Notes: a model not told the origin generated them from the sequence alone. DNA of 64,000 nt from JBNFVY01 sp049943335 (GCF_049943335.1 NZ_JBNFVY010000003.1:342631-406630), one strand, 5' to 3'; positions 1 through 8,449 are shown, numbered from the stretch's first letter. Numbers and translations: made by a program.

Positions 1-562
1 TCTGCTCGGCCAAGATGAACATCTCGTCGGCCTCATTGCGATCTGCAGCTCGGATCAGCTGATCCTCGGTCAACACGCCATTTCCGGTCAGCGTCTTGAG
101 CCGATCCAATGAGGCGTCGATCCAGCAGGCGTGCACGGCGCGAAACCCGTCCTCTTCCAAAAACAGCGGCAGGCTTTGCATCCAGTCCAGAACGTCGCGG
201 GTCTGCGGATCGCCCGGCGGGAACTGATCCAGAAACGACCGGTGCTGTCGGATGTTCTTGGGCGAATGCGCACGAAGCGGCTGGCCATCATCCGGGTGCG
301 TCGTGTGGAAGTGCAGCGCGTTGAGTTCGTGATTGCCCATGATCGCCGTGGCCTTGCCAGCATCGACAAGGTCACGGACGGTCTTGAGGACCGCCCGATT
401 GTCCGGACCACGATCGATGAAGTCTCCCAGAAAGACGATCTGTCGATCCGGATCCGGGTGGGTCCAACCGAGCGCGCCCCGCCGCCACCCCAGCCCAGCA
501 AGGGCGGCGTCGAGTTTGTCAGATTGGCCGTGAATATCTGGAATGATATCAGTTGGGGTCAT
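1..562 (-). CDS. Calcineurin-like metallophosphoesterase, 3' end outside the window
   Basis: Reading the minus strand from the ATG at 562 gives an uninterrupted frame to the window edge (about 187 residues). It shows the metallophosphoesterase blocks in order: DIHGQ near residue 9, GDFIDRGPDN near residue 47, MGNHE near residue 75 and HACWID near residue 140. These are the metal-binding blocks of PP1/PP2A-like and Ap4A-hydrolase-like phosphatases, so a soluble two-metal phosphoesterase is expected. The substrate cannot be told from sequence. The C-terminus lies outside the window. The gene stands alone, 234 bases from its convergent-side neighbour, and may belong to the chromosome flanking the accessory region. 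Confidence 0.85.
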   Translation of the reverse strand, partial: MTPTDIIPDIHGQSDKLDAALAGLGWRRGALGWTHPDPDRQIVFLGDFIDRGPDNRAVLKTVRDLVDAGKATAIMGNHELNALHFHTTHPDDGQPLRAHSPKNIRQHRSFLDQFPPGDPQTRDVLDWMQSLPLFLEEDGFRAVHACWIDASLDRLKTLTGNGVLTEDQLIRAADRNEADEMFILAEQ

Positions 563-795
563 GCGCGTATCCTGGGCGTGTCCTGGGACCTTGGTGTGGC
601 TCGGACTCCGGATCGATCTCACTCAATCCGAGGTCCTTGCAACGCTAACGGTGCCAATAAGTAAAGCAACCGCTTCTTTCGTGCCAAACCAGACCCGGCC
701 ACCGCAGCGCCTTGCACCTGGAATGCGTTGTTTGCGAAATCGGCGCCAAGAACGGCGCCTTTTCCCAAGTCTGCAGTCACGCAGGGCCCTGACGA

Positions 796-1400
796 TTAAC
801 TTGCGCCCCAGCTTGGAAATGGATCGGCAAGGGTTGTCCAGGCCTCGGGCGTGAAATCGGTGCAGTCCATCAGCGCGGCATTCAGCGTGGCGCTGATCGC
901 CTCCTGGTCCAGTCCGACGCCGATAAAGACGATCTCTTGTCGGCGGTCGCCCCAGGGTTCGACCCAGTTGCGGGCGATTTCGGCCTGCACCTCGGGGTGG
1001 GTCGGCATGCGATCTTCGGGCAGCGAGCTCCACCAGCGACCGAGCGGAGTAATCGAAGATATCGCGCCGGCGAGGCTGAATTCGATTGCCCAATCAGGGC
1101 GCGTGGCGATCCAGAAATGCCCTTTTGCGCGGATCGTGCCAGGTAGCGGGCCGTTCAGCGCCGCATGGAGCTTTGCCGGATCAAACGGGGCGCGGGCGTG
1201 GTAGACGAAAGACGTGATGCCATGTTCCTCGTCCTCGGGGGTGTGGTTGGCGAAACCGTAGAGCTCTTTCGCCCAGAGCGGATGTTCCTGCGCCGTGTCG
1301 AAGTCGAACAGGCCGGTGTCCAGGATCGCCTCGGCCGGTACGTTGGAATGGGTCGTTTCGATGATCTTTGCATCGCCATTCAGGCTGCGAATGATCGCGC
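796..1400 (-). pseudogene. CobW/COG0523 metallochaperone GTPase, C-terminal remnant
   Basis: From about residue SLNGDAKII onward this frame matches the second half of the COG0523 (CobW/ZigA/YciC) family, including FDFDTAQEHPLW, GITSFVYHARAPF, IRAKGHFWIATRPD and NWVEPWGDRRQEIVFIG. The N-terminal GTPase domain with its Walker A motif and CxCC metal motif is absent. The sequence upstream of about 1400 belongs to the neighbouring MFS gene in another frame. An ATG at 1473 would give 225 residues, but its first 26 residues are MFS-gene sequence read out of frame. I therefore treat it as a 5'-truncated relic of a zinc or cobalt chaperone. The family normally delivers metals under zinc limitation. 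Confidence 0.75.
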
Positions 1401-2656
1401 GGGCGGCTCCCCTCGCGCAAATGCGGATGATCGGGCGGCAAATTTTCATGCCGATGCGGGACCGGTTCTTCATCCGCTGCAGGCCAGACGGCCAGGGCCA
1501 GTACGACCGACGCGGCAGCGATCAACGCCAGCACGGCGAATGTCGGTCCCAATCCTGCCCAAGCGCCTAGCCAGCCCGCCAGCGGATAGGTGATCAGCCA
1601 ACAGCCATGCGACAATGCGAACTGCGCGGCAAACACCGCTGGGCGATCCTCGGGCAAGGCCGAGCGGCGCAAGAGCCGCCCTGAGGGAGTCTGCACGACT
1701 GAATAGCCGAGGCCCAGAATGACCCACAGCACCATCAACGCAGCGAGCCCGGACCTGGTGAGAAATGGACCTGCGATCAGCCCTGCCACCAGCACCGCGG
1801 CACCTGTGAGCATCACTGGGCGATCGGGCACGCGGTCGAGCAGGTGCGGCAGGGTCAGCGCTGCCAGCATCGACCCGCCCCCGAACGCGGCCAGTGCCAA
1901 GGCTACCTGTGACTGCCCAAGGCCCAGACCGGCCTGCACGATCACCACCGTATTCACGATCACCATCGCGCCCGCGGCCGCGACGGCAAGATTCAGTGCC
2001 AGCAGCCCGCGCAGCCTCGGCGTCGCCAGATAGAGGCGGATACCGCGTGTCGTACGGTCCCATATCCCGCGCGGCGTTCCTGGCTTCGGACTGGGCAGCA
2101 CGACCGAGACCACCAGCGCCGCCGAGGCGAGAAATCCCAAGACCGTGCCGCCGAACAGCGCGGGAAAACTCACCACCGTCAGTAAGGCCGCCGCCAGCAT
2201 GGGCGAGATCAGGTTCTCCAGATCATAGGCCAGCCGCGACAGCGACAGGGCCCGGGTATAGTCCCTCTCGTCGGGCAGAATGTCGGGGATCGTGGCCTGG
2301 AACGTCGGCGTGAACCCGGCCGACGCTGCCTGTAACAGGAAGATCAGCACATAGACCTGCCAGACCTCGGTCACGAAGGGCAAGGCGAGCGCGACCCCTG
2401 CGCGGATCAGGTCCAGCGAAACCAGCATCCCCCGACGCGGCAGACGTTCCGCAAAGGCCGCAGCGATCGGCGCCAGCCCAACATAGGCCACCATCTTGAT
2501 CGCCAGAGCGGTGCCCAGCACCACACCCGCATCCGCCCCCGCCAGATCGTAGGCCAACAGGCCAAGGGCCACCGTAGCAAGGCCGGTTCCCAGAAGTGCA
2601 AGAACCTGCGCCGCGAACAGGTGGCAATAGGCGCGGTTGGCGAGCAATGGGAGCAT
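1181..2656 (-). CDS. MFS transporter with a foreign C-terminal tail
   Basis: Residues 1 to about 405 form a 12-helix major facilitator protein of the EntS/MFS_3 type, beginning MLPLLANRAYCHLFAAQ, with a loop motif AERLPRRGMLVSLDLIRAG between helices 2 and 3. It ends in a histidine-rich cytoplasmic stretch (PHRHENLPPDHPH), common in MFS genes that sit beside zntA-type genes in alphaproteobacteria. After that, residues of about 415-491 are the CobW remnant translated out of frame. A recombination event therefore replaced the natural C-terminus. All membrane helices are retained, so transport activity may survive. The gene follows the YnfA-like gene by 12 bases and is probably in the merR-ynfA-MFS operon. 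The substrate is unknown; metal or drug efflux is an inference from context. Confidence 0.75.
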   Translation of the reverse strand: MLPLLANRAYCHLFAAQVLALLGTGLATVALGLLAYDLAGADAGVVLGTALAIKMVAYVGLAPIAAAFAERLPRRGMLVSLDLIRAGVALALPFVTEVWQVYVLIFLLQAASAGFTPTFQATIPDILPDERDYTRALSLSRLAYDLENLISPMLAAALLTVVSFPALFGGTVLGFLASAALVVSVVLPSPKPGTPRGIWDRTTRGIRLYLATPRLRGLLALNLAVAAAGAMVIVNTVVIVQAGLGLGQSQVALALAAFGGGSMLAALTLPHLLDRVPDRPVMLTGAAVLVAGLIAGPFLTRSGLAALMVLWVILGLGYSVVQTPSGRLLRRSALPEDRPAVFAAQFALSHGCWLITYPLAGWLGAWAGLGPTFAVLALIAAASVVLALAVWPAADEEPVPHRHENLPPDHPHLREGSRPRDHSQPEWRCKDHRNDPFQRTGRGDPGHRPVRLRHGAGTSALGERALRFRQPHPRGRGTWHHVFRLPRPRPV

Positions 2657-2668
2657 GACGTTAACCCT

Positions 2669-3004
2669 TCAGGCGACGTGTGGCGCAAACAGAATGATTC
2701 CGGCCCCGATCACGCAGAGCAAGGCTCCGGTCATGTCCCAGCTATCCGGGCGCTGTCCCTCGATCGCCCAGAGCCAGATCAGAGAGGACCCGATGTAGAC
2801 CCCGCCATAAGCGGCAAAGGCCCGACCGGCGAAGTCGGACGGCGCGAGCGTCAAGAGCCAGGCAAACGCCGCAAGGGCCATGAGTCCGGGCAGCAGCCAC
2901 AGCGCCGAGGCTCCGAGCCGCATCCACGCCCAGACGGCGAAGCATCCGGCAATTTCGGCCAGCGCCGCGGCGGCATAGACCGCAAAGGTCGGGATCGCGG
3001 TCAT
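2669..3004 (-). CDS. YnfA/UPF0060 small membrane protein
   Basis: A 111-residue protein with four predicted membrane helices and the family hallmarks LAEIAGCFAVWAWMRLG, AFAAYGGVYIGSSLIWLW and DxxGALLCVIGAGIILF. UPF0060/YnfA proteins are inner-membrane proteins with an SMR-like fold; some have been linked to efflux, but no function is settled for this one. The start overlaps the 3' end of the MerR gene by four bases (ATGA), so the two are translationally coupled and the protein is probably expressed with the metal-responsive regulator. Family assignment is firm, function is not. Confidence 0.9.
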   Translation of the reverse strand: MTAIPTFAVYAAAALAEIAGCFAVWAWMRLGASALWLLPGLMALAAFAWLLTLAPSDFAGRAFAAYGGVYIGSSLIWLWAIEGQRPDSWDMTGALLCVIGAGIILFAPHVA

Positions 3005-3444
3005 GTCGCCGCCCCCGGCCCGGGCTCGGTACGATGGTCATCGGCGCAAAGCGTATGGTCGCTCAGCACCTCGATCACCCTGCAATCCGCGATCGTACCC
3101 TGGGCGCATTGCGCGATCATCCGTTCCAGCTCCGCCCTCAGCGCTGTCAGCCGTGCTATTCGGGCCTTCACGGCTGCGAGCTGCGCGGTCGCGATGATGT
3201 CAGCCGCGGCGCAGGACTGGTCGGGCTTGTCGGAAAGGCTGAGCAGGTCGCGGATCGCCTCGAGCGGAAATCCGAGTTCGCGCGCGTGACGGATGAAAGC
3301 CAGTCGGTCGAGCGTCTTTGCTCCGTAGAGCCGCTGGTTCCCGGCGCTGCGTTCGGGTTCCGGCAGAAGCCCGATCTGCTCATAATAGCGAATGGTCGGA
3401 ACCTTGACGCCCGTCGCTTCGCCCAATTTTCCGATGGTCAGCAT
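3001..3444 (-). CDS. MerR-family metal-responsive regulator (ZntR/CadR/PbrR type)
   Basis: A 147-residue MerR protein: N-terminal winged helix (TIGKLGEATGVKVPTIRYYE), a long dimerisation helix, and metal-binding cysteines at residues 78, 113 and 121 plus C133 near the C-terminus. The Cys78/Cys113/Cys121 pattern resembles the Zn/Cd/Pb sensors rather than CueR or MerR proper. It is divergent from the ZntA-type ATPase, with 90 bases between the two starts and a typical overlong-spacer promoter in that gap. It most likely activates the ATPase gene when Zn, Cd or Pb accumulates. The exact metal cannot be fixed from sequence. Confidence 0.88.
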   Translation of the reverse strand: MLTIGKLGEATGVKVPTIRYYEQIGLLPEPERSAGNQRLYGAKTLDRLAFIRHARELGFPLEAIRDLLSLSDKPDQSCAAADIIATAQLAAVKARIARLTALRAELERMIAQCAQGTIADCRVIEVLSDHTLCADDHRTEPGPGAAT

Positions 3445-3454
3445 CGAATACCTC

Positions 3455-3485
3455 TTGAAGCTATAGTTGCTAGAGACATTAGGTT
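3455..3485 (+). promoter_or_regulatory. MerR-type promoter of the P1B ATPase gene
   Basis: A -35 element TTGAAG (3455-3460) and a -10-like TAGGTT (3480-3485) are separated by 19 bases. The spacer has an imperfect dyad around CTATAG-TTG-CTAGAG. A 19-20 base spacer with a central dyad is the signature of promoters twisted open by MerR-family activators. The site lies between the divergent regulator (start 3444) and the ATPase (start 3535). Confidence 0.7.
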
Positions 3486-3534
3486 ATCGACTCAATGGAG
3501 ACAATCGCCACGTTTGACGGGACGGAAAAGCACG

Positions 3535-5766
3535 ATGACGACGAGCAATGCGACAAGCTGTGAATGGACGGTCACCGGCATGGACTGCGGGTCCTGCGCC
3601 GGCAAGGTCAGGGGCGCGCTCGAGCGTCTGCCGGGAGTCGCCGATGTCGACGTGGCGCTGATGGCCGAGCGGCTTCGCCTTACGCTGGACGAGGATCAGA
3701 CGTCCCGCGATCACGTCGAGACCGCAGTGAAAAAGTTGGGGTTCGGCATTGCCCCCAAAGAGAGTGCCGCCACACGCAGGGGTTTCGTTCTGCCCGATGG
3801 CGCTTTGCCTGCAAGCTCCACCGGCGATGCCGCTCTTGCACCGGAGACTCCGCAAGGCGCTTTGGGTCCTTCCGACGGCTCGGTCGTACGCGACCCGTCC
3901 TGGCATCAGACTGGCAAGGGCCGCCTGGTGATCGGCACCGGCGCCCTGCTGGTCGCGGCGTGGGCGGTGAAGCTTCTGGCCTCGGGCGGCATCGCCAACT
4001 GGGCTTTTGTCCTGGCCACGCTGATCGGTGTCGCACCGATTGCCCGACGTGCCATAAATGCGGCGCGCGCGGGCATGCCATTCACCATCGAGATGCTGAT
4101 GACCATCGCGGCCGTCGGTGCGCTGGTCATTGACGCTGCCGAGGAAGCGGCTCTGGTGGTTTTCCTGTTTGCGGTGGGTGAAGTGCTGGAAGGGGTCGCG
4201 GCGAACAAGGCGCGCGACGGGATCAGGGCGCTGGCCCGGTTGGTTCCCAAGACAGCCCTTCTTGAGGTTTCCGGCAAAACGCGCGAGGTGCCCGCCGAAA
4301 ACCTGAGGATCGGTCAGATGGTTCTGGTGCGCCCGGGTGACCGAGTGCCCGCCGACGGCGAGGTGATCGAGGGCGTCTCGGGCGTCGATGAAAGCCCGGT
4401 CACGGGCGAAAGCGTGCCCAACCTGAAGGAGCCAGGCCAGCCGGTATTCGCAGGATCGATCAACACCGAAGCGGCCCTGCGCGTACGGGTGACGAAGGCG
4501 GCCGAGGACAACACGATCGCCCGCATCATCCGACTGGTTGAGGAGGCTGAAAGCGCCCGTGCCCCGACCGAGCGGTTCATCGACAGGTTCAGCCGCATCT
4601 ACATGCCCGCGGTGGTGGGCGTTGCCCTCATGGTGGCCATCGTGCCGCCACTTGCTTTCACACAGCCGTGGGACACGTGGATATACCGCGCATTGGCGCT
4701 TTTGTTGATCGGCTGTCCCTGCGCGCTGGTGATCTCGGTGCCGGCCTCCATCGCCTCGGCCCTTTCGGCCGGGGCACGGCGCGGGTTGTTGATGAAGGGC
4801 GGCGCGGTCATCGAAACAACAGCCCAAACCACGCATGTGGCCTTCGACAAGACCGGCACGCTGACCCTTGGGCGCCCCCGGATCACCGACATCGTGCCAA
4901 TCAGCGGATCAGAAGCGGAGGTTCTGTCGCTGGGCGCTGGAATCGAGGCCGGCTCCAGCCATCCGCTGGCCGAGGCGATCCTGGCCCGTACCGAGGCGGA
5001 CGGTGTTGCTCCGCTGCCCGCATCCGGCGCCCGCGCTCTGCCCGGAAAGGGCGCCGAAGCGATGATTGGCGGCAGCCTTGCGTGGGTCGGCTCGCCGCGC
5101 TTTGCCGAGGCGTCCGGCGTTTTCGGCGATGCCGCGCGCCAGACTGCTGCGATGCTTGAGGACGAGGGCAAGACCGTCGTCGTGGTCTTCCGGTCGGATC
5201 AACTGGTCGGTCTTCTGGCGCTGCGGGACGAGCCGCGCCCGGACGCAGGCGAAGCGGTGCGCCAGCTGAAGGCGCTTGGCATTGATGCGGTGATGCTGAC
5301 CGGCGACAACGCCCGCACCGCCACGGCGATCTCGCAAGCCCTCGGCATGGATCACCGCGCCGAACTGATGCCGGAAGACAAGGTCGCCGCAATCCGCGAG
5401 ATGGTGGTGCATGGCCGCGTCATGATGGTGGGCGACGGCATCAACGATGCCCCCGCGCTGGCCTCGGCCCATGTGGGGGTCGCCATGGGCTCGGGCACCG
5501 ATGTGGCGCTCGAGACCGCCGATGCGGCGCTGCTGCGCAACCACGTCACGGATGTTGCCGGGACGATTCGGCTTTCCCGCGCGGCCATGGCGAACATCCG
5601 CCAGAATGTGGCGATCGCGCTCGGCCTCAAGGGTGTGTTCCTAGTCACGACGGTGCTGGGCGTGACCGGGCTCTGGCTCGCGATCCTTGCCGATACCGGT
5701 GCCACGGTGCTTGTCACGCTGAACGCTCTGCGCCTGCTGGCCTTCAATCCCGAAAAGGAGACTTGA
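3535..5766 (+). CDS. zntA: Zn/Cd/Pb-translocating P1B-type ATPase
   Basis: A 743-residue heavy-metal ATPase. In order: one N-terminal HMA domain with GMDCGSC (about residues 15-21), a linker, membrane helices, actuator loop, the CPC ion-binding motif at residues 394-396, phosphorylation motif DKTGT with Asp438, the SHPLAEAI histidine-proline motif, MLTGDN, and hinge GDGINDAP. The last helix carries LADTGATVLVTLNALRLL, whose Asp is typical of the Zn/Cd/Pb (P1B-2) class rather than copper pumps. The start at 3535 was chosen because translation from earlier in-frame starts (3034) would cross the divergent regulator and add unrelated residues. Regulation by the neighbouring MerR protein is expected. 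The enzyme would pump metal out of the cytoplasm. Confidence 0.92.
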   Translation: MTTSNATSCEWTVTGMDCGSCAGKVRGALERLPGVADVDVALMAERLRLTLDEDQTSRDHVETAVKKLGFGIAPKESAATRRGFVLPDGALPASSTGDAALAPETPQGALGPSDGSVVRDPSWHQTGKGRLVIGTGALLVAAWAVKLLASGGIANWAFVLATLIGVAPIARRAINAARAGMPFTIEMLMTIAAVGALVIDAAEEAALVVFLFAVGEVLEGVAANKARDGIRALARLVPKTALLEVSGKTREVPAENLRIGQMVLVRPGDRVPADGEVIEGVSGVDESPVTGESVPNLKEPGQPVFAGSINTEAALRVRVTKAAEDNTIARIIRLVEEAESARAPTERFIDRFSRIYMPAVVGVALMVAIVPPLAFTQPWDTWIYRALALLLIGCPCALVISVPASIASALSAGARRGLLMKGGAVIETTAQTTHVAFDKTGTLTLGRPRITDIVPISGSEAEVLSLGAGIEAGSSHPLAEAILARTEADGVAPLPASGARALPGKGAEAMIGGSLAWVGSPRFAEASGVFGDAARQTAAMLEDEGKTVVVVFRSDQLVGLLALRDEPRPDAGEAVRQLKALGIDAVMLTGDNARTATAISQALGMDHRAELMPEDKVAAIREMVVHGRVMMVGDGINDAPALASAHVGVAMGSGTDVALETADAALLRNHVTDVAGTIRLSRAAMANIRQNVAIALGLKGVFLVTTVLGVTGLWLAILADTGATVLVTLNALRLLAFNPEKET

Positions 5767-5767
5767 G

Positions 5768-6394
5768 ATGATCACGCCCTTCGGCTGGAGCGCCCTCGCG
5801 GTCCTGCTGCTCTATCTCGCTCTCTTCTTTTGGGGCGGCGCTATGACCTCTCGCGCGGTCGGAAGATCCATCTGGCTCTTCGGGCAGGCGACAGGGTATG
5901 ATCGATTGGCCGCAATCGGATTCCGCGCAGCGTTCGGTCTGGCCATCCTTGGGCCACTCTTGTGGCTGACCGTGCCGCAACTCCAGACGCTCGATCCGCT
6001 CTGGACGGATCAGGGGGCACCGGTTGCGAGCTTCGCCGGTCACCTTCTGGCCATTCTGGGTGCGATGATTGCCTTCGCCTCTCAGATGGCGATGGGCGCG
6101 TCATGGCGCGTTGGCGTCGATCCGGAGGCGGTGGGCAGCCTCGTCTCCGTAGGGCTCTACAAAGTCAGTCGCAATCCGACCTTTGCAGGACAACTGATGT
6201 TGCTTGCAGGTGTCGCTCTGGCCATTCCGTCGCTTCCTGCCGTGATAGCAGTCTTCTTGTTCTGGCTCTCTGCAAATGCACAGATCCGTTCCGAAGAGCG
6301 TGTGCTGGAAACGGCTCTTGGCGCGCCCTATCTTGACTATAAGATGCAGGCGCCGCGTTGGATCGGGCGTCCCAATTCGACAATCAAGGCGTAG
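5768..6394 (+). CDS. Isoprenylcysteine carboxyl methyltransferase-like membrane protein
   Basis: A 208-residue protein of about five membrane helices ending in the PEMT/ICMT signature: GASWRVGVDPE, GLYKVSRNPTFAGQLMLLAGVALAIPS and RSEERVLETALGAPYLDYK. Families with this fold methylate lipids or C-terminal cysteines using S-adenosylmethionine. Bacterial members are often found beside heavy-metal ATPase genes, and their substrate is mostly unknown. It starts two bases after the stop of the ATPase gene, so it is in the same operon. Function in metal resistance is inferred from position only. Confidence 0.85.
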   Translation: MITPFGWSALAVLLLYLALFFWGGAMTSRAVGRSIWLFGQATGYDRLAAIGFRAAFGLAILGPLLWLTVPQLQTLDPLWTDQGAPVASFAGHLLAILGAMIAFASQMAMGASWRVGVDPEAVGSLVSVGLYKVSRNPTFAGQLMLLAGVALAIPSLPAVIAVFLFWLSANAQIRSEERVLETALGAPYLDYKMQAPRWIGRPNSTIKA

Positions 6395-6467
6395 ACGGCA
6401 CGAGGTGCGATTTGCGGCGTGGCTGCAGTACGTCGCAACAAACCGATTTGAGGAAGGATTTTCCCCC

Positions 6468-6941
6468 ATGCGATTATCATTGTCCCGCCGCGGCCTGCTG
6501 CTGGGCGCTTGTGCGGCTTCGGTCGCGACAACGCTGCCCGCTGCGGCACAAAGCAGACTGGCGATTCACGTCCTCAAGGACCCAAATTGCGGATGCTGCG
6601 GAGCTTGGGTCGAGGTTCTGCAGTCCGAAGGGTTCGACGTGACGGTCGAGGCGAGCATGGGAACGCTGCTTGCCCGCTACAAGCTCGACAACGGCATCCC
6701 GCAGGAGATGATCTCCTGTCATACCGGCAGGATCGAGGGCTACATGATCGAGGGTCACGTGCCTGCTTCCGACATTCGTCGTCTTCTCGAAAAACGCCCT
6801 GACGCCGTTGGACTTGCCGTGCCTGGGATGCCTTACGGCTCTCCGGGGATGGGACCGGAGAGCAAGCGCGAAGCCTATGAAGTGTTCCTGATCCGACGCG
6901 ACGGTTCGACCGAAGTCTATGCCAGCTATTCGGCTGCCTGA
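6468..6941 (+). CDS. DUF411 metal-binding periplasmic protein with a Tat-like signal
   Basis: The start at 6468 follows a good ribosome site (GAGGAAGG), giving 157 residues. The N-terminus SRRGLLLGACAASVATTLPAAAQ looks like a twin-arginine export signal. The mature part has the DUF411 hallmark DPNCGCCGAW, then ISCHTGRIEGYMIEGHVPA and GLAVPGMPYGSPGM. DUF411 proteins carry a CxCC-like motif suited to thiol binding of soft metals and are usually found in copper or other metal loci. It lies 73 bases after the methyltransferase-like gene, and probably closes the metal operon begun by the ATPase gene. Confidence 0.85.
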   Translation: MRLSLSRRGLLLGACAASVATTLPAAAQSRLAIHVLKDPNCGCCGAWVEVLQSEGFDVTVEASMGTLLARYKLDNGIPQEMISCHTGRIEGYMIEGHVPASDIRRLLEKRPDAVGLAVPGMPYGSPGMGPESKREAYEVFLIRRDGSTEVYASYSAA

Positions 6942-6965
6942 CCACTGAGACGGCAAGGCTGACAG

Positions 6966-7223
6966 TCAGTTGCGAGAACACGCGCGGACCTGGTCGCGCA
7001 GCACGGTATAGTCGCTCAGCATCTCGGCGATGGCCGATCCGTCCGGCAGCATCGCCAATTCTTCGGCGGCTCGCGCCTGTAGCTCCCCGCTGTATTCCAC
7101 GACAGGCGGACATGCCGCCAAGCCGTTCGCTTCAAAACCCGCCGTCGCGCAGCCGGTCAACCAGTTCGCCCCGATCACGAGGACGGCGAGCCGCCGCCTC
7201 AAGCATCCGGCGTTGGATTTCAT
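6966..7223 (-). CDS. Outer-membrane spanin lipoprotein (Rz1-like), overlapping the inner spanin gene
   Basis: From the ATG at 7223 an 85-residue protein starts with a signal and lipobox (VIGANWLTGCATAG), so it should be lipidated at the cysteine. Its first third overlaps, in another frame, the 3' end of the membrane protein encoded at 7132-7389. A lipoprotein gene nested into the end of a single-helix membrane protein gene is the classic Rz/Rz1 spanin arrangement, where the two proteins link inner and outer membranes and disrupt the latter during phage lysis. No sequence match is claimed; the call rests on architecture and the adjoining endolysin. Confidence 0.65.
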   Translation of the reverse strand: MKSNAGCLRRRLAVLVIGANWLTGCATAGFEANGLAACPPVVEYSGELQARAAEELAMLPDGSAIAEMLSDYTVLRDQVRACSRN

Positions 7224-7389
7224 TGGCCTTCTCCCTGGTTTCAAGGCGTTCTGCCATTCGCCCGACGCGTTCACCGGAGCAGCGGACCGACAGCAGGAAC
7301 AGGACAATGGCGACGGCGATTGCACCGTAGCGAAGCGCGGCCCTCGTCCATGGATTGGCGGCGATCCCGCCGAGAATGCTGGCGATCAT
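7132..7389 (-). CDS. Inner-membrane spanin-like protein (Rz-like)
   Basis: An 85-residue protein with one N-terminal membrane helix (GAIAVAIVLFLLSV) followed by a highly charged helical segment (ERVGRMAERLETREKANEIQRRMLEAAARR) likely to form a coiled coil in the periplasm. Its start overlaps the stop of the endolysin gene by four bases, and its 3' third overlaps the lipoprotein gene. Together they form an endolysin, inner spanin, outer spanin lysis cassette. A holin role is an alternative, but the single helix plus long charged tail fits a spanin better. Confidence 0.6.
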   Translation of the reverse strand: MIASILGGIAANPWTRAALRYGAIAVAIVLFLLSVRCSGERVGRMAERLETREKANEIQRRMLEAAARRPRDRGELVDRLRDGGF

Positions 7390-7925
7390 CTCTGTCCCCG
7401 GCGCCAGTCATCAAGGCGCGCATAGATCGCGACCGCGACGCCCGCGAGCGCCACCGCGATGAACACCCAGCGTAGCGTGTCGAGGTATGGCACCAGCGGC
7501 AGGACGGCCGCCTGGGTCTCGGCAAGTACGCTCTGCGCCACCTCGACCCCGGCCGCGCCCAGCGTCGCGACACCTGCCGCCCCGCCACCTTTCATGGTGC
7601 GGCTCTGTGCCAGCACCTCGCGCGCGGGTGGCGTTTCGGCAGCAAATGCTGTCGCGCGGATGGGGAACCGTTCGCCCCATTGGCGGGATGGGCCAAGATC
7701 GACATGCATGAAGCCTGAGCGCGGATAGAAGCCGAACCCGAGGAAGCCGACCTCCCGTGCCGCCGCTTCGAAGGCCGCTGGGTCGTGGTTCGCCATGGCG
7801 ATGTCGAACGCCGCGCCGTCCATGTGCTTCGACCGGGTGGCGCCGCCGACGGCACGGTTATGCTCCGGGCTGCGATAGGCGGAGCGGACGATAAGCGGCT
7901 TGCACAGTCGGTTGCGTAAGCGCCC
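7386..7925 (-). pseudogene. Peptidase M15A endolysin, N-terminus lost
   Basis: The frame reads RLCKPLIVRSAYRSPEHN, then AVGGATRSKHMDGAAFDIA, then FYPRSGFMHVDLGP, the zinc-binding and catalytic blocks (H..D...H) of M15A D-Ala-D-Ala peptidases used as phage endolysins. A C-terminal helix (WVFIAVALAGVAVAIYA) would anchor it in the membrane. The recognisable family sequence stops at about 7925. Further upstream in this frame there is no start codon before a TGA. The first ATG is at 7823, inside the zinc site, so a product from there would lack a ligand. I read this as a decayed prophage gene. Confidence 0.7.
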
Positions 7926-8245
7926 GCAGACATGGCAGTTGCTCGGCGTTCTTCGGGTTGACGAAACAGATCAACCAGCATTGTTCTAAGCATCTTCGCG
8001 ATCGCGGCAACGGTCCCAGCCTTCGATACACTTCCCGACCGAAAGTGGACATCCCAAGGGGGAGAATCTGCCCAGCGTGACGCCGGAATCTCCGTGGATA
8101 GAGCTCTTTGGGGATTGGAAGCGTTGCGTACATTGCTGCGACTTTGAGTGCCGGCGGCGTCTCTGACGATCAAAACCGGCCCAAGCGCCGACTTGCGTTT
8201 TTAGCCAAATTGGCCAAAATGCGCCGGACACAAGCGGAGAGCCAG
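7926..8245. other. Junction segment without a recognisable gene
   Basis: Between the broken endolysin and the Phd-type antitoxin I find no frame with convincing homology. A minus-strand frame encodes KAGTVAAIAKMLRTMLVDLF, which may be debris of a mobile gene but cannot be assigned. The segment probably marks the breakpoint where the lysis cassette was joined to the restriction remnant. Confidence 0.4.
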
Positions 8246-8449
8246 ATGCAGATCTTGACTGCGAAGGACGCGAAGTACGGTTTTGGGAAGTTGATTGATC
8301 TCGCCCGAGCTGAGCCAGTCGCAGTAGCCAAGCACGGTCGCACTGTCGTCGTCGTGATGTCAGTCGAAGAATACGAGCGGTTGAAAGCGCTGGATGAGGC
8401 TACCGTCACTTCAAAGCGCCATAGCGAAGGAAAGAACACAAGCGAATGA
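8246..8449 (+). CDS. Phd/YefM-family antitoxin without a toxin partner
   Basis: A 67-residue protein starting MQILTAKDAKYGFGKLIDLARAEPVAVAKHG, with the VVVMSVEEYERL segment typical of Phd/YefM antitoxins. These bind their own promoter with the N-terminal domain and neutralise Doc or RelE/YoeB toxins with the C-terminal tail. No toxin gene follows; instead the last codons overlap the start of hsdM by four bases (ATGA). The start at 8246 was picked because upstream residues are not family-like. In type I restriction loci of this kind a Phd-like gene directly before hsdM may be a regulator of the methylase rather than a plasmid-addiction antitoxin; this is inference. Confidence 0.8.
   Translation: MQILTAKDAKYGFGKLIDLARAEPVAVAKHGRTVVVVMSVEEYERLKALDEATVTSKRHSEGKNTSE

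Noticed and set aside
3034..3534. N-terminal extension of the metal ATPase by 167 codons
   Set aside because: It lies antisense to the MerR gene and its promoter, and the ATPase family begins at the HMA domain that starts at 3535.
3484..4836. 450-codon minus-strand open frame
   Set aside because: Lies wholly opposite the ATPase gene, has no family-like sequence; a high-GC shadow.
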